From JADFXI01 sp963784135 (lineage in GTDB: Bacteria > Nitrospirota > Thermodesulfovibrionia > Thermodesulfovibrionales > Dissulfurispiraceae), in the NCBI GenBank assembly GCA_963784135.1, contig CAWAQG010000006.1, positions 62,001 through 126,000 on the forward strand: DNA of 64,000 nt. Reading direction: 5' to 3'. This document shows, piece after piece, positions 52,429-60,532 of this stretch; position 1 is the first letter of the stretch, and each line of letters opens with the position of its first letter. The notes under the pieces were generated by a model that saw only the letters and a program-made list of their open reading frames with translations, was not told the DNA's origin and made no database searches. A program made the translations under genes and the position numbers.

Positions 52429-52624
52429 CAGGGCGAACGCACTATGTGTTTTTCAGGCATATAAAGAACTGCACTATTACCATAAAGTCAAAAATAGCTG
52501 CTTCAATGTCGTCATTCCCGCAGTCTGTAAGCGGGAATCCAGGTCTTTTGTTTCTGGATGCCCGATTAATACCTTCGGGCATGACGAAAATTTCGTCTTT
52601 TTGGTACATAGTGCGTTTGCCCTG
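52429..52624. mobile_element. MITE (196 bp), copy 2
   Basis: It has the same 18-bp terminal repeats as copy 1, with one mismatch at the left end (CAGGGCGAACGCACTATG). A perfect 10-bp duplication GGCAGAAAAT flanks it (52419-52428 and 52625-52634). The inner GTCGTCATTCCCGCAGT, GCGGGAATCCAGGT and TTCGGGCATGACGAAAATTTCG segments match copy 1. Between it and the hydrolase gene at 52720 I see nothing else. Confidence 0.85.
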
Positions 52625-52719
52625 GGCAGAAAATTAAGGTGGATTGATTCGTCTTAATCGTTCAGACGGGCCCAACAATTACCGGAAACACCCTTGCCGG
52701 TCCGGCTTGCATCTTCAAA

Positions 52720-53844
52720 TCAAAAGAGAAAGCGTGTCAGGTGAAGATTATGGGTGAAGTAGTCGCTTTCCGGAAGAGCACCGTCCCAGCCGTGGATCAG
52801 CAGGGGCACATCGGACTCGTATAACGAGCCATGGGCCCGATAGGCAGGAGGCAGGTTTTCAAACTCAGTCTCCATCTCTCCGAATACCGTTTCCCTGTCG
52901 CCGAAAACCATCAGGTCGCCGATATAATCGCCCGGGAGTCTGAAGTTGCGCATTGCTTCGTCCCTTGTAATAACGTTTTCCACCCCTTCGAGACTTCGGC
53001 AGATTGTTTCCACCGCGCCTCTGTCCACCGGATCCTGCAGCCATAGCCAGCAGGAGCCGGCGAAGTTCCGGTGATGCACGATATAGTAGTCGCGCTCAGG
53101 CGACAGGGCAAAGCGGAGCGGCACGCCTCGTGACGCACAGACGCGAGCTATGTCCCAGCAGCGCTTTTTTCGGTTCATGCCGTGGTCGGCAGCAGCAAAG
53201 AAAGCGGCATCCGGAGCGGAGGCCTTCGCCTCTGCAATAAGGGAGTCGAGCCGTGACAAGTGGGTCAAGGACTCGCTCTCCTCCGGGGCCCAGCGATGCA
53301 TGGGGTAATCAGTCGTATGCACATAGAGGACCCCGATCTCCGGCCATGTTTTCAGAATATCTATGGCCACTGTCCACAGCCAGTAGTTGATCTCTGCGGA
53401 ATAGATGTCGGGAGGAGTGCCGTAACGCTGAATTATTTCAGGGGAGGCAGCTTCCGCAGCCACTGCAAGCATCGTTTCCTTATGGAAAAGTTCTACTGTC
53501 TTTTTCTTGCAGGTCAGAAGGGCGCCGCCGATTCCCTTTTTGCGAGCACGCTGGAATAGAGTGTCCGAGCGGATCATATCGGCCGAGTTCATGTATACAG
53601 CTTGTCCTAATGCTGCGTCAAAGTAAGAGTTGGCCGATATGCCGTGCTCATCGGGCCACGCGCCGCAGCAAACAGAAACATTATTGACATTTGTAACGGT
53701 AGGGGCTACCGCTTTTACTGCTTTATAGAATCCGTCACGCCCCATTGCTTTCAGCGCAGGCATCGGGTTCCCGGCGAGATAATCAACTCCGAGCCCGTCA
53801 ATCAGTGCCACAATAAGTCGTTGTGGGGTCTTTATGGTTGTAAT
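52720..53844 (-). CDS. Phosphonoacetate-hydrolase-like alkaline phosphatase family enzyme, copy 1
   Basis: The product belongs to the alkaline phosphatase superfamily. Metal-binding ALIDGLG, the nucleophile threonine in TVTNVNN, HTTDYPMHRW, AADHGMNRKKR and the terminal RAHGSLYESD fit phosphonoacetate hydrolase (PhnA) and close relatives. It is about 40% identical by eye to the next gene. A GTG start at 53811 is the first standard codon, but it would cut off the first β strand. Seven bases after a perfect AAAGGAGG lies an in-frame ATT at 53844, giving ITTIKTPQRLIVALIDG, which matches the start of the paralogue; I use that. It follows the paralogue's stop by 13 bases, ending the pst-type operon. 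Confidence 0.7.
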   Translation of the reverse strand: MTTIKTPQRLIVALIDGLGVDYLAGNPMPALKAMGRDGFYKAVKAVAPTVTNVNNVSVCCGAWPDEHGISANSYFDAALGQAVYMNSADMIRSDTLFQRARKKGIGGALLTCKKKTVELFHKETMLAVAAEAASPEIIQRYGTPPDIYSAEINYWLWTVAIDILKTWPEIGVLYVHTTDYPMHRWAPEESESLTHLSRLDSLIAEAKASAPDAAFFAAADHGMNRKKRCWDIARVCASRGVPLRFALSPERDYYIVHHRNFAGSCWLWLQDPVDRGAVETICRSLEGVENVITRDEAMRNFRLPGDYIGDLMVFGDRETVFGEMETEFENLPPAYRAHGSLYESDVPLLIHGWDGALPESDYFTHNLHLTRFLF

Positions 53845-53857
53845 ATGAATGCCTCCT

Positions 53858-54988
53858 TTACAAATAAGTGTTACAGAGCCACCGTGTCAGGTCAAAATTC
53901 ATCTGCATCTCGTCCTGCGACGGCCCTTTACCGGTATATCCGTACGCGATAAGCGGAATGTCCTCCTCATAAAGGGAACCATGGTTCCGGTATCCCGCGG
54001 CTAATTCTTCTTCGGTCTCTTGCAGGTCGCCAAAAACAGTCTCCTTATCGGCCAGGACTACGAGGTCCCCAACCCTTTCAGGCATGAGGTGATAGAGGCC
54101 GGCCGCCTCATGCCGCGTAAGTACACTGTCCACACCCGGCAATTTTGCAAGAAACGAACGTGCGGCAGCGAGTTCTTCATTTGAACGGACGTAAACATAC
54201 GAGACTCCGCCAAAGCCGCGATGATGTTCAGTCAAACGGTCGGCAACGGGAGAGACCGCAAACCGGAGATGTACAGAGTTGAGAGCGCATGTTTTCAGCA
54301 GGTCTATACATTTCTTCTTAGGGTTCATACCGTGATCGGCTGTTATTAGAAAGAGGGCGTCAGGGGCGGCATTGGATGCGGCGCCCAGCAATTCATCGAG
54401 CCTGGCCAAATGTTCAAGGGACCGAGGGTCCTGCGTCGCCCACTTGTGCATGGGGTAGTCTGTCGTATGTATGTAAATGAGCCTTATATCGGGCCGGTTT
54501 CTGAGAATGTCGAGAGCAATCGTCCAAAGCCAGTAGTTTACCTCCGCGCTGTACATGGGAGGCGGAGTCCCGTAACGGGCCGCCACATCGGGTGACGGTG
54601 CTTCGGCAGCCACAGAGAAATCAGTATGTCCACCCACCAGTTTCAGGGTCTTCTCCTTACAGGTCAGAAGGGCAGAACTGACTCCCTTTGAGCGAAATCT
54701 CTCAAATATGGTTGGCGCGAGAACAAAGTCAGTATCTTCAAGAAAGCGCGCTGTATTCGAGGCCTCATCGAAATAACAGTTCGTAGTGACCCCATGTTTT
54801 TCCGGCCAAGAGGCGCATATTATAGAGATATTGTTGGCGTTTGTGAGGGTGGGGAAGATGGCCCTTCCTTTTTTCTGGAAGCCCTCGCGAGCCATGCGTT
54901 TCACTACAGGCAAAGGGCTTGCTTCAAAATAATCGTATCCAAAACCGTCTACCATGCATATCACGGTACGTTGCATACTGTTGTTCAC
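53858..54988 (-). CDS. Phosphonoacetate-hydrolase-like alkaline phosphatase family enzyme, copy 2
   Basis: The 376-residue product shares with copy 1 the metal aspartate in VDGFGYD, the TLTNANN threonine (T49), IHTTDYPMHKW, TADHGMNPKKK and RNHGSLYEED. Phosphonoacetate hydrolase splits phosphonoacetate into acetate and phosphate; other substrates (phosphonates, nucleotide or phospho-esters) are possible. No signal peptide is seen, so it acts in the cytoplasm. It starts 2 bases after the end of pstB, so phosphate starvation should induce it. Together the pair suggests liberation of phosphate from an imported or stored compound. Confidence 0.75.
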   Translation of the reverse strand: MNNSMQRTVICMVDGFGYDYFEASPLPVVKRMAREGFQKKGRAIFPTLTNANNISIICASWPEKHGVTTNCYFDEASNTARFLEDTDFVLAPTIFERFRSKGVSSALLTCKEKTLKLVGGHTDFSVAAEAPSPDVAARYGTPPPMYSAEVNYWLWTIALDILRNRPDIRLIYIHTTDYPMHKWATQDPRSLEHLARLDELLGAASNAAPDALFLITADHGMNPKKKCIDLLKTCALNSVHLRFAVSPVADRLTEHHRGFGGVSYVYVRSNEELAAARSFLAKLPGVDSVLTRHEAAGLYHLMPERVGDLVVLADKETVFGDLQETEEELAAGYRNHGSLYEEDIPLIAYGYTGKGPSQDEMQMNFDLTRWLCNTYL

Positions 54989-54990
54989 TA

Positions 54991-55836
54991 TTATCCTATC
55001 CTCCCGGTGATGAAATCCCGTACCCGCTCGTTCCGGGGGTCGGTGAAAAGCTGTTCCGTTGGTCCATCTTCAAGAGAGATGCCTTCGCTGATAAAAAGGG
55101 AACGGTCGGCGATGCGGCGCGCCTGAGCGAGGTTATGAGTAACAATTATCACCGGCAGTTCCTGCTTGATGCCAAGGATCAGCTCCTCTATTTTTGCCGT
55201 GGAGAGCGGGTCAAGCGCAGAGCACGGTTCATCCATAAGCAGGGCTTCAGGATCATTGGCCAGTGCCCTGGCAATACAAAGTCTCTGCAGTTGCCCCGTT
55301 GATAGCCTGGATGCCGGTTCATGGATGCGGTCCTTTACTTCATTCCACAGCCCCGCACGTTCAAGGTATGTCTCGACGATCTCCTCTCCGGAACGTCCGT
55401 TCCAGAGTTGGTGAAAACGTATGCCGAACAGGATATTCTCCTTGATGGACATAGGGAAGGCCACAGGTTTCTGGTGGACCATGCAGATTCTCTTGCGCAC
55501 AAGCTGCGAATCAATATCTCGTCCATACAGGCACTCTCCCTTGAAGCGGATTTCACCTTTAAGTATTTTTGCACCCGGCGTTAATTCAAGCGTGCGATTC
55601 ATTACCTTCAGCAGCGTTGATTTCCCGGAGCCCGAAGGGCCGATCACTGCCGACACCGCGTTTGCCCGTGCTGAAATGCCCACTCCGGCAAGAGCGGTCT
55701 TTCCATTAATGGCGACATGGAGGTCCTGCACGTCGAAAACAAGCTTCTGGTCCGGCACGCAGTATGGCTCCGGGTCCATATTAACGGTTACAGACATGGT
55801 CTCGCCCGGCAATTTCATCGAGAGCGCATTATTCAT
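54991..55836 (-). CDS. pstB: Phosphate ABC transporter, ATP-binding subunit
   Basis: The 281-residue ATPase has Walker A IGPSGSGKSTLL (about 65-76), the signature LSTGQLQRL, Walker B ALLMDEPCSALDP and the switch histidine in VIVTHNLAQA. It is of the PstB type (loop NRTLELTPGAKILKGEI) and drives phosphate import through PstC and PstA. The N-terminal extension of about 25 residues is unusual, and a later ATG at codon 14 is possible. It overlaps pstA by 4 bases (ATGA). Confidence 0.85.
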   Translation of the reverse strand: MNNALSMKLPGETMSVTVNMDPEPYCVPDQKLVFDVQDLHVAINGKTALAGVGISARANAVSAVIGPSGSGKSTLLKVMNRTLELTPGAKILKGEIRFKGECLYGRDIDSQLVRKRICMVHQKPVAFPMSIKENILFGIRFHQLWNGRSGEEIVETYLERAGLWNEVKDRIHEPASRLSTGQLQRLCIARALANDPEALLMDEPCSALDPLSTAKIEELILGIKQELPVIIVTHNLAQARRIADRSLFISEGISLEDGPTEQLFTDPRNERVRDFITGRIG

Positions 55837-56732
55837 TTCGCGGCACTACCACCCAGCCTGCGCAGCAGCAAGGCGCTTGTATTAAACAGCAGGAGACCCA
55901 TTATAAGAACAAGGGCGGTACCGTACGCCTGCTCAAACGAGACCGCCTCCGAGACAAGGTTGTAAAGGTGGGTCGGGAGAGTCATGACCGGCTCCCGCAG
56001 CCTGAGTCCCCCCTTTGAAAAATAAACGCTTGCTGTGAACAGAACAGGGGCCGCCGAACCGACCGCGTGCCCCACCGCAAGGACCACACCGGCCACGATT
56101 CGCGGCCACGCTCGCGGCAACAGTATTCTGCGTATGATATATGCCCTCGATACTCCCAGGCAAAGCCCTGATTCACGATAGATGTCATCAACGGCACGGA
56201 GCGCTTCCTGCACCGAAATCAGAATTATTGGAAACATGATGAGAGCAAGGACTATCCCCCCGGCGATTAATGATACCCCAAACTTGAGAAAAACTACCAA
56301 GAATGCATACCCGAAGAGGCCGTAAATGATAGCAGGTATTGCCGCCAGGTTTTCCACGAGAAAACGCATAACAGAAGAAATCCGTTGTCCACGGCCATAC
56401 TCCGCCAGGTAAATGCCCCCTCCAATAGCAAGGGGGAAAGCCCCTGCCAGGCCAACGGCGGCCAGTGCGACTGAACCCTCAATGGCAGGCATAATGCCGC
56501 CGTCTGTGCCGAGCGGCTCTCCCTTGGGATAGTCGGTGATAAAAGACCATGAGATGCTGTGTAGACCCTCTGCTATCAGGTACCCTATGATGGCAACAGG
56601 AAGCAGAAAAGCGGCGAAGCCGCATATCCATAAGAGCGCTTCGAACATAGCATTACTGAAACATGAGCGTATATAAGCTTTTGGAATACGGGATGCGATG
56701 GAAGCTGATAGAGCAGTATCATGCATGGGCAC
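55833..56732 (-). CDS. pstA: Phosphate ABC transporter, permease subunit A
   Basis: The 299-residue membrane protein has about six hydrophobic segments and the PstA-type features GIMPAIEGSVALAAVG, GIYLAEYGRG, AIPAIIYGLFGYA and the coupling loop SGLCLGVSRAYIIRRILLP. It forms the channel with PstC. It overlaps pstC by 14 bases. Confidence 0.85.
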   Translation of the reverse strand: MPMHDTALSASIASRIPKAYIRSCFSNAMFEALLWICGFAAFLLPVAIIGYLIAEGLHSISWSFITDYPKGEPLGTDGGIMPAIEGSVALAAVGLAGAFPLAIGGGIYLAEYGRGQRISSVMRFLVENLAAIPAIIYGLFGYAFLVVFLKFGVSLIAGGIVLALIMFPIILISVQEALRAVDDIYRESGLCLGVSRAYIIRRILLPRAWPRIVAGVVLAVGHAVGSAAPVLFTASVYFSKGGLRLREPVMTLPTHLYNLVSEAVSFEQAYGTALVLIMGLLLFNTSALLLRRLGGSAAK

Positions 56733-57594
56733 GCTCCAGAATCCTGCTCTTCAAATACCAAATGACCATGTTGATCAGAAGGACAAGCGCCATGAGAAAC
56801 AAGCCGGAGGTGTAAAGAGCATGGTATTTGTCCGATTGCAACGCTGTTTCACCTAATTCAGTGGCAAGGAGCGCTGTAATTGGCTGGCCGCGATCAAGAA
56901 GGGAATGCGGCACTGCCACGGAATTCCCTGCCAGCATCAGCACGGCAAGTGTCTCGCCAAGTGCCCGCGCAAGGCCGAGCGCCACTGCTGCGAAGAGACC
57001 TGGAAGGGCTTTTTTGATTACAATCCTGCGAACTGCATAAAAACGGGTGACCCCCAACGAGTAAGCCGTGTTTCTGAGTTCCCGTGCAACGCTTCTGAAG
57101 GATTCTGCAGCCGTGCTCGCAATAAAGGGGAGTACCATTAAGCCGAGGACAAGGCCTGCCGCAAGTATGCACTCGCCGGTGGGCATATCGAACCATTTCT
57201 CGAAGTTCTTCACCAGCGTTACATATCCAAAAAAGCCGTAGACAACAGCCGGTATGCCGGCAAGTATTTCGAGAGCCGGCTGCAACATCCGGCCCACTTG
57301 GACGGGTGCAACTTCGGCGATAAAAAGCCCGATCCCGATTCCAAGTGGTATAGCCAAGGCGAGACTCAGTCCGGTAACCAGGACAGTGGAAAGTAAAGCG
57401 TGGACTATGCCGAAAGAAGGAGGCGTTGCCAAAGGCAACCAGGGGTCCTTCAGGAGAAAGTTCAAAAAGCCGGCCCCGAAAAAACTGCCGATGGAAGACT
57501 CCTTTACAACGTAAGCAAACATCAGGAGGAGAAATAGGACGCCTGCAAGCAGGCAAAAAAGACAGAGAGTGCGCGCGATACCGTCGCCCTTCAT
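56719..57594 (-). CDS. pstC: Phosphate ABC transporter, permease subunit C
   Basis: The 291-residue membrane protein has six hydrophobic segments, GIGLFIAEVAP, GIPAVVYGFFGYV and the docking loop AYSLGVTRFYAVRRIVIKKALPG. Its N-terminal FGAGFLNFLLKDPWLP segment with PLATPPSFG is typical of PstC. It overlaps the pstS stop by 4 bases. Confidence 0.85.
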   Translation of the reverse strand: MKGDGIARTLCLFCLLAGVLFLLLMFAYVVKESSIGSFFGAGFLNFLLKDPWLPLATPPSFGIVHALLSTVLVTGLSLALAIPLGIGIGLFIAEVAPVQVGRMLQPALEILAGIPAVVYGFFGYVTLVKNFEKWFDMPTGECILAAGLVLGLMVLPFIASTAAESFRSVARELRNTAYSLGVTRFYAVRRIVIKKALPGLFAAVALGLARALGETLAVLMLAGNSVAVPHSLLDRGQPITALLATELGETALQSDKYHALYTSGLFLMALVLLINMVIWYLKSRILERAHA

Positions 57595-58475
57595 TTTTTT
57601 ACCGTTTTCAGCGGCACGTATCCATGTTCCACGACTATTTTCTGACCTTCGTTGAGCATATAATCGACGAACTTCTGTGCTGCTATATCAGGCGTGCCAT
57701 TTACCAGCAGGAGTAACGGCCTGGTGAGACGGTATTTGCCGTTAATGACGTTTTCGTTTGTTGGCGCCACACCTTCAAATTTAAGGACTTTGAGCTGGGG
57801 GTTCTCAAGGGCGAGTACCGACGAAATGTAACCGACAGCGCTTGTATTTGTTTCAAGTTTCTTCAGATTTACGCCCTGCGAAGGCACCTGGACAGCTGAG
57901 GTAGTGAATGTCTTTTCTTTCAGTATATAGTTCTGCAGTATCTCGGTGGAACCTCCGGCCGCATCACGCATTTGGACAAGGATCGGCTTGCCTGGAAGGG
58001 AGGCATCGACATCATGGAACGTCTTTGCCTCGCCTGAAAAGATGCGGGCAACGTCCTCTTTCGTGAGGTTGTTCAGTTTGGCCAGAGGATTTTTTTTATT
58101 AACAGCAAAGGCAATGCAATCCTTGCTTATCAAAATCTCCTTGTGGTTGCCGAGCTGCGCCTTCTCTTTAGCCTCTATGTCCCGGGAAGACATGCCGATT
58201 TGATTGGTCCCATCTATAACAGATCTTACGCCGAAGCCCGAGCCGCCTCCGGTAACGTAGATAATTACGGGCACTGAAGGCAGAGAGTGGTCAACCTTGT
58301 CCCACGTCTTGTATTTCTCCATAAATTGCGTTGCTGCATCGGCAATGACGGGAAGCAGAGTTGTTGAACCGCCAATGCGAATTATTCCATCAAAGCTTTT
58401 TGTATCTTGCGCACCGGCCCCGGACACTGCAATAATGAGGATAAATAGCAAGACAACTGTTATTAACTGTTTCAT
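57591..58475 (-). CDS. pstS: Phosphate ABC transporter, periplasmic binding protein
   Basis: The 294-residue product (ATG at 58475 after AGGAGG) has a signal peptide (about 1-23) and the PstS-type pattern IIRIGGSTTLLP, YVTGGGSGFGVRSVIDGTNQIGMSSRDI and RDAAGGSTEILQNYIL. It binds phosphate in the periplasm and delivers it to PstCA. The gene is first in the operon and has the Pho-box-like element upstream. It is shorter than E. coli PstS but similar to the archaeal and anaerobe variants. Confidence 0.85.
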   Translation of the reverse strand: MKQLITVVLLFILIIAVSGAGAQDTKSFDGIIRIGGSTTLLPVIADAATQFMEKYKTWDKVDHSLPSVPVIIYVTGGGSGFGVRSVIDGTNQIGMSSRDIEAKEKAQLGNHKEILISKDCIAFAVNKKNPLAKLNNLTKEDVARIFSGEAKTFHDVDASLPGKPILVQMRDAAGGSTEILQNYILKEKTFTTSAVQVPSQGVNLKKLETNTSAVGYISSVLALENPQLKVLKFEGVAPTNENVINGKYRLTRPLLLLVNGTPDIAAQKFVDYMLNEGQKIVVEHGYVPLKTVKK

Positions 58476-58507
58476 GGGGAAAAACCTCCTGATGCAGCTA
58501 TCTTTTG

Positions 58508-58526
58508 ATGACAAATAAATTGTCAT
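58508..58526. promoter_or_regulatory. Perfect palindrome in the pstS leader
   Basis: ATGACAAATAAATTGTCAT is a perfect inverted repeat with 7-bp arms and a 5-base centre. It lies just downstream of the likely transcription start of pstS and 33 bases before its start codon. It could be an operator. Confidence 0.4.
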
Positions 58527-58530
58527 ACGT

Positions 58531-58574
58531 ACTATACTTGATGATTGTTAAACTACTGTTACAAGATTGTTATG
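58531..58574 (-). promoter_or_regulatory. Pho-box-like promoter of the pst operon
   Basis: On the minus strand three 7-base direct repeats CATAACA, TGTAACA and TTTAACA are spaced by four bases each (period 11, 58546-58574). A -10 box TATAGT (58531-58536) follows ten bases after the last one. Pho boxes of PhoB/PhoP regulators are tandem 7-base repeats with four-base spacers placed where the -35 box would be, which fits. The regulator gene is not in the window. Confidence 0.55.
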
Positions 58575-58666
58575 TTTTGGTGAAAGCAATTGCTTATGGA
58601 GCATTTTGAAGGCAAGAGAGACGATGATTTTGTATTCACCTAATACGACCCTGCCGGGGTTATTGG

Positions 58667-58849
58667 CTAAAGAGCGGATACCTGCAGCTTTCTCAGAATA
58701 ACAGCTAATCCTGCCTTGTCAAGATTGCCTGAGGCAATCGACATCATGGCTTCACAGAGCCTGTCTTCAGGATCGTTAAGACTGATGTCGTTCAGTTCCA
58801 GAAAAACGAGCGCGGCAGCAAGAGCAGACCTCTTATTCCCGTCAATAAG
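58667..58849 (-). pseudogene. Doc/Fic-type toxin, C-terminal remnant
   Basis: The minus-strand frame encodes LIDGNKRSALAAALVFLELN, the end of the Fic/Doc active-site motif (HxFxDGNKRxA), followed by a normal Doc-like C-terminus (about 60 residues). The stop directly before LIDG and the lack of the histidine, the preceding residues and the antitoxin mean the gene is broken. It lies between the pst promoter and the DUF433 gene. Nothing else is seen from 58575 to 59024. Confidence 0.6.
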
Positions 58850-59024
58850 TCACTTTATGCGACACGGAACTGAAGGAGTTCATGTTATCGGAGGCACGTT
58901 ATCATAAAAAAACAGGAATGCAAATTTTTATTGCAATTATTTTTTATTGTTTTTTCTTCAGCAGCCACGCTGCGTGAGCATCTTTCCGGCTATGGTATAA
59001 TGCTATTAAGTCAGGAGGTGTGTT

Positions 59025-59261
59025 ATGGAAGACTATCAGAAGAGAATAGAAATAAACCCGAAAATATTGCTCGGCAAGCCTGTTATTCGCGGCACACGTA
59101 TCCCGGTTGAGTTGATTATAAAATTAATTGCTCAGGGATGGCAGGATAAAGACATCTTGAAAGAATATCCATCCATCAAAAAGCCTGATATACGGGCCGC
59201 TCTTCTCTATGTTGAGAAACTGGTCGAAGAAGAAGAAGTCTATCCCATCCTCGCAAAATAG
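59025..59261 (+). CDS. DUF433-type antitoxin
   Basis: The 78-residue product has the DUF433 pattern INPKILLGKPVIRGTRIPVE followed by LIAQGWQDKDILKEYPSI, a helix-turn-helix-like domain. DUF433 proteins are found as the antitoxin partner of PIN-like DUF5615 toxins, as here with the gene 8 bases downstream. AGGAGG precedes the ATG. Confidence 0.8.
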   Translation: MEDYQKRIEINPKILLGKPVIRGTRIPVELIIKLIAQGWQDKDILKEYPSIKKPDIRAALLYVEKLVEEEEVYPILAK

Positions 59262-59269
59262 ATACCCCC

Positions 59270-59626
59270 ATGAAATTCCTGATAGATGAAAATGTCGGGA
59301 ATTCCGTTGTCTGCTATCTCAAGGATAATGGGCATGATATTATTGTTGCTTCAAAAGAAGGATTTTCCGGCAGGGAAGATGATTTTCTGCTGGAGCATGC
59401 TTTCAGGGAAGAGAGGATTGTCATCACGAATGATAAAGACTTCGGTTTTCTTGTCTTCCGGCAGAAGATGCCGTCACAAGGAGTTATACTGTTTCGCTTT
59501 ATTCAAGAACTGCCGTCCCTAAAAATCAAAGCGTTAGAAGCAATTTTATCCCTGAAGCCCGAACGGATATTAAACCATTTTATTATAGCAAGCGAAGGTA
59601 AGATTCGCATTCGCCCGTTGAAGTAA
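59270..59626 (+). CDS. DUF5615 PIN-like toxin
   Basis: The 118-residue product starts MKFLIDENVGNSVV and has the acidic residues of a PIN-like nuclease: D6 and E7 at the first strand, ED in SGREDDFLL (about 44-46) and TNDKDFG (about 65-71). Together with the DUF433 gene just upstream it forms a type II toxin-antitoxin pair. The likely activity is RNA cleavage; the target is unknown. Confidence 0.78.
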   Translation: MKFLIDENVGNSVVCYLKDNGHDIIVASKEGFSGREDDFLLEHAFREERIVITNDKDFGFLVFRQKMPSQGVILFRFIQELPSLKIKALEAILSLKPERILNHFIIASEGKIRIRPLK

Positions 59627-59956
59627 TATCTCCAGACTTGGTGTAAAGGACAATCCACCACACCTTACCACACCCTCTTTGGGCTTCTTTGAATGAAATT
59701 AGGATTGAAAAACAAGGGGAAAATTATCGGGGCGAACCGATTCGAACGGTTATACTTATATTGATTTATATAGGTTTATGGGCTAAAAAGGGTGAAGGAA
59801 AGAATCCGGCGGGATAAGCAGGCAGTCCATACCCGCTAAGGCTGGTATCCATTTTGAGAAGAATGGATTCCCGCTTAAACACTGCGGGAATGACGACCTT
59901 TTGGGTGCTTTCATACCCCTTTGTGAGCCCCAGTTCATGGAGATTCCCGTGAAAAG
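59627..59956. other. Intergenic region with tRNA 3' repeat and REP-like stem
   Basis: This stretch has no gene. It holds the displaced tRNA-Pro 3' end (59726-59750) and a REP-like palindrome at about 59849-59896 (GGTATCCATTTTGAGAAGAA then GGATTCCCGC and GCGGGAATGACGAC). Its inner words match the inside of the two MITEs. Confidence 0.5.
59726..59750. repeat. tRNA-Pro 3'-end direct repeat (att-like), distal copy
   Basis: These 25 bases, starting ATCGGGGCGAACCGATTCGA, are identical to 60533-60557, the T-arm and acceptor end of tRNA-Pro. The 22 bases on the far side (from 59704) match those before 60533 at 18 positions. It looks like the outer attachment-site copy left by an element integrated at the tRNA 3' end. 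Confidence 0.6.
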
Positions 59957-60174
59957 TTATTTCAAGAGTTCCTTGAATTTCTCTACTGTCAGATCAGTAT
60001 CTCGGAGAATACTCTCCAAAACTTTTGGATGGAGCACTTTCCCTGAATGATAAGGAACAGTTGCCCGCCTGCGTTCTTTGTTTTTATATATTTTATGGCT
60101 GCCACTCTGTCGCGAAAGATAAAAGCCTGCCCTTTCCAAAACCGTAATCACTGCGTCGGCAGTTTTTCACTCAT
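59957..60174 (-). pseudogene. hicA: HicA-type mRNA interferase, probably frameshifted
   Basis: From 60151 down to 59957 the frame encodes the HicA fold ERAGFYLSRQSGSHKIYKNK, with the catalytic histidine in SGSHKIY, and RATVPYHSGKVLHPKVLESILRDTDLT. The natural start seems to be the ATG at 60174, which overlaps the hicB stop as ATGA and begins MSEKLPT, exactly as in other HicA proteins. That frame hits a TGA after eight codons. One inserted base near 60155 would join the two. Otherwise a GTG start at 60151 gives a 64-residue protein lacking the first strand. Confidence 0.65.
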
Positions 60175-60395
60175 ACTGCTATTTCCATCAAGGTAAGATT
60201 AACTGAATCTGCCTGCGGGATTTCTTCACCGCTTTCAATTCTGTCTTCAATATGAAGGTGAATAGCATCTCTGATATTTTCCAGAACATCTTCGTAAGTA
60301 TCGCCCTGCGTGTAGCAACCCTGAAGTTCTGGGCAGAAGGCAAAATAGCCATCTTTGTCTTTTTCGACTATCACTGAAAACTTATATGCGTTCAT
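60171..60395 (-). CDS. hicB: HicB-type antitoxin
   Basis: The 74-residue product has the HicB fold: FSVIVEKDKDGYFAFCPELQG, followed by CYTQGDTYEDVLENIRDAI and a hydrophobic C-terminus. It is the short HicB type without a visible DNA-binding tail. It binds and blocks HicA. It precedes hicA, so the order is hicB-hicA. GGAGGG is upstream of the ATG. Confidence 0.82.
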   Translation of the reverse strand: MNAYKFSVIVEKDKDGYFAFCPELQGCYTQGDTYEDVLENIRDAIHLHIEDRIESGEEIPQADSVNLTLMEIAV

Positions 60396-60532
60396 CGGCC
60401 ACCCTCCTTTATGAAGGAATTATAACAGAATGAAAGCACAGTGGCGTGGGCTTTCTTTTGGCCGGAGGGTGGAGTGAAGGTGGAGTCGGGGAAAACAGCC
60501 TTCACTAACTATTGAAAAACAAAGGAAAAAGA

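Noticed and set aside
59726..59750. Second tRNA-Pro gene
   Set aside because: Only the T-arm and acceptor 3' half are present; D and anticodon arms are missing, so it is a fragment or att copy.
59849..59896. CRISPR-like short palindrome
   Set aside because: Only one copy is present here and its words match the inner part of the MITEs, so it is a dispersed REP-like repeat.
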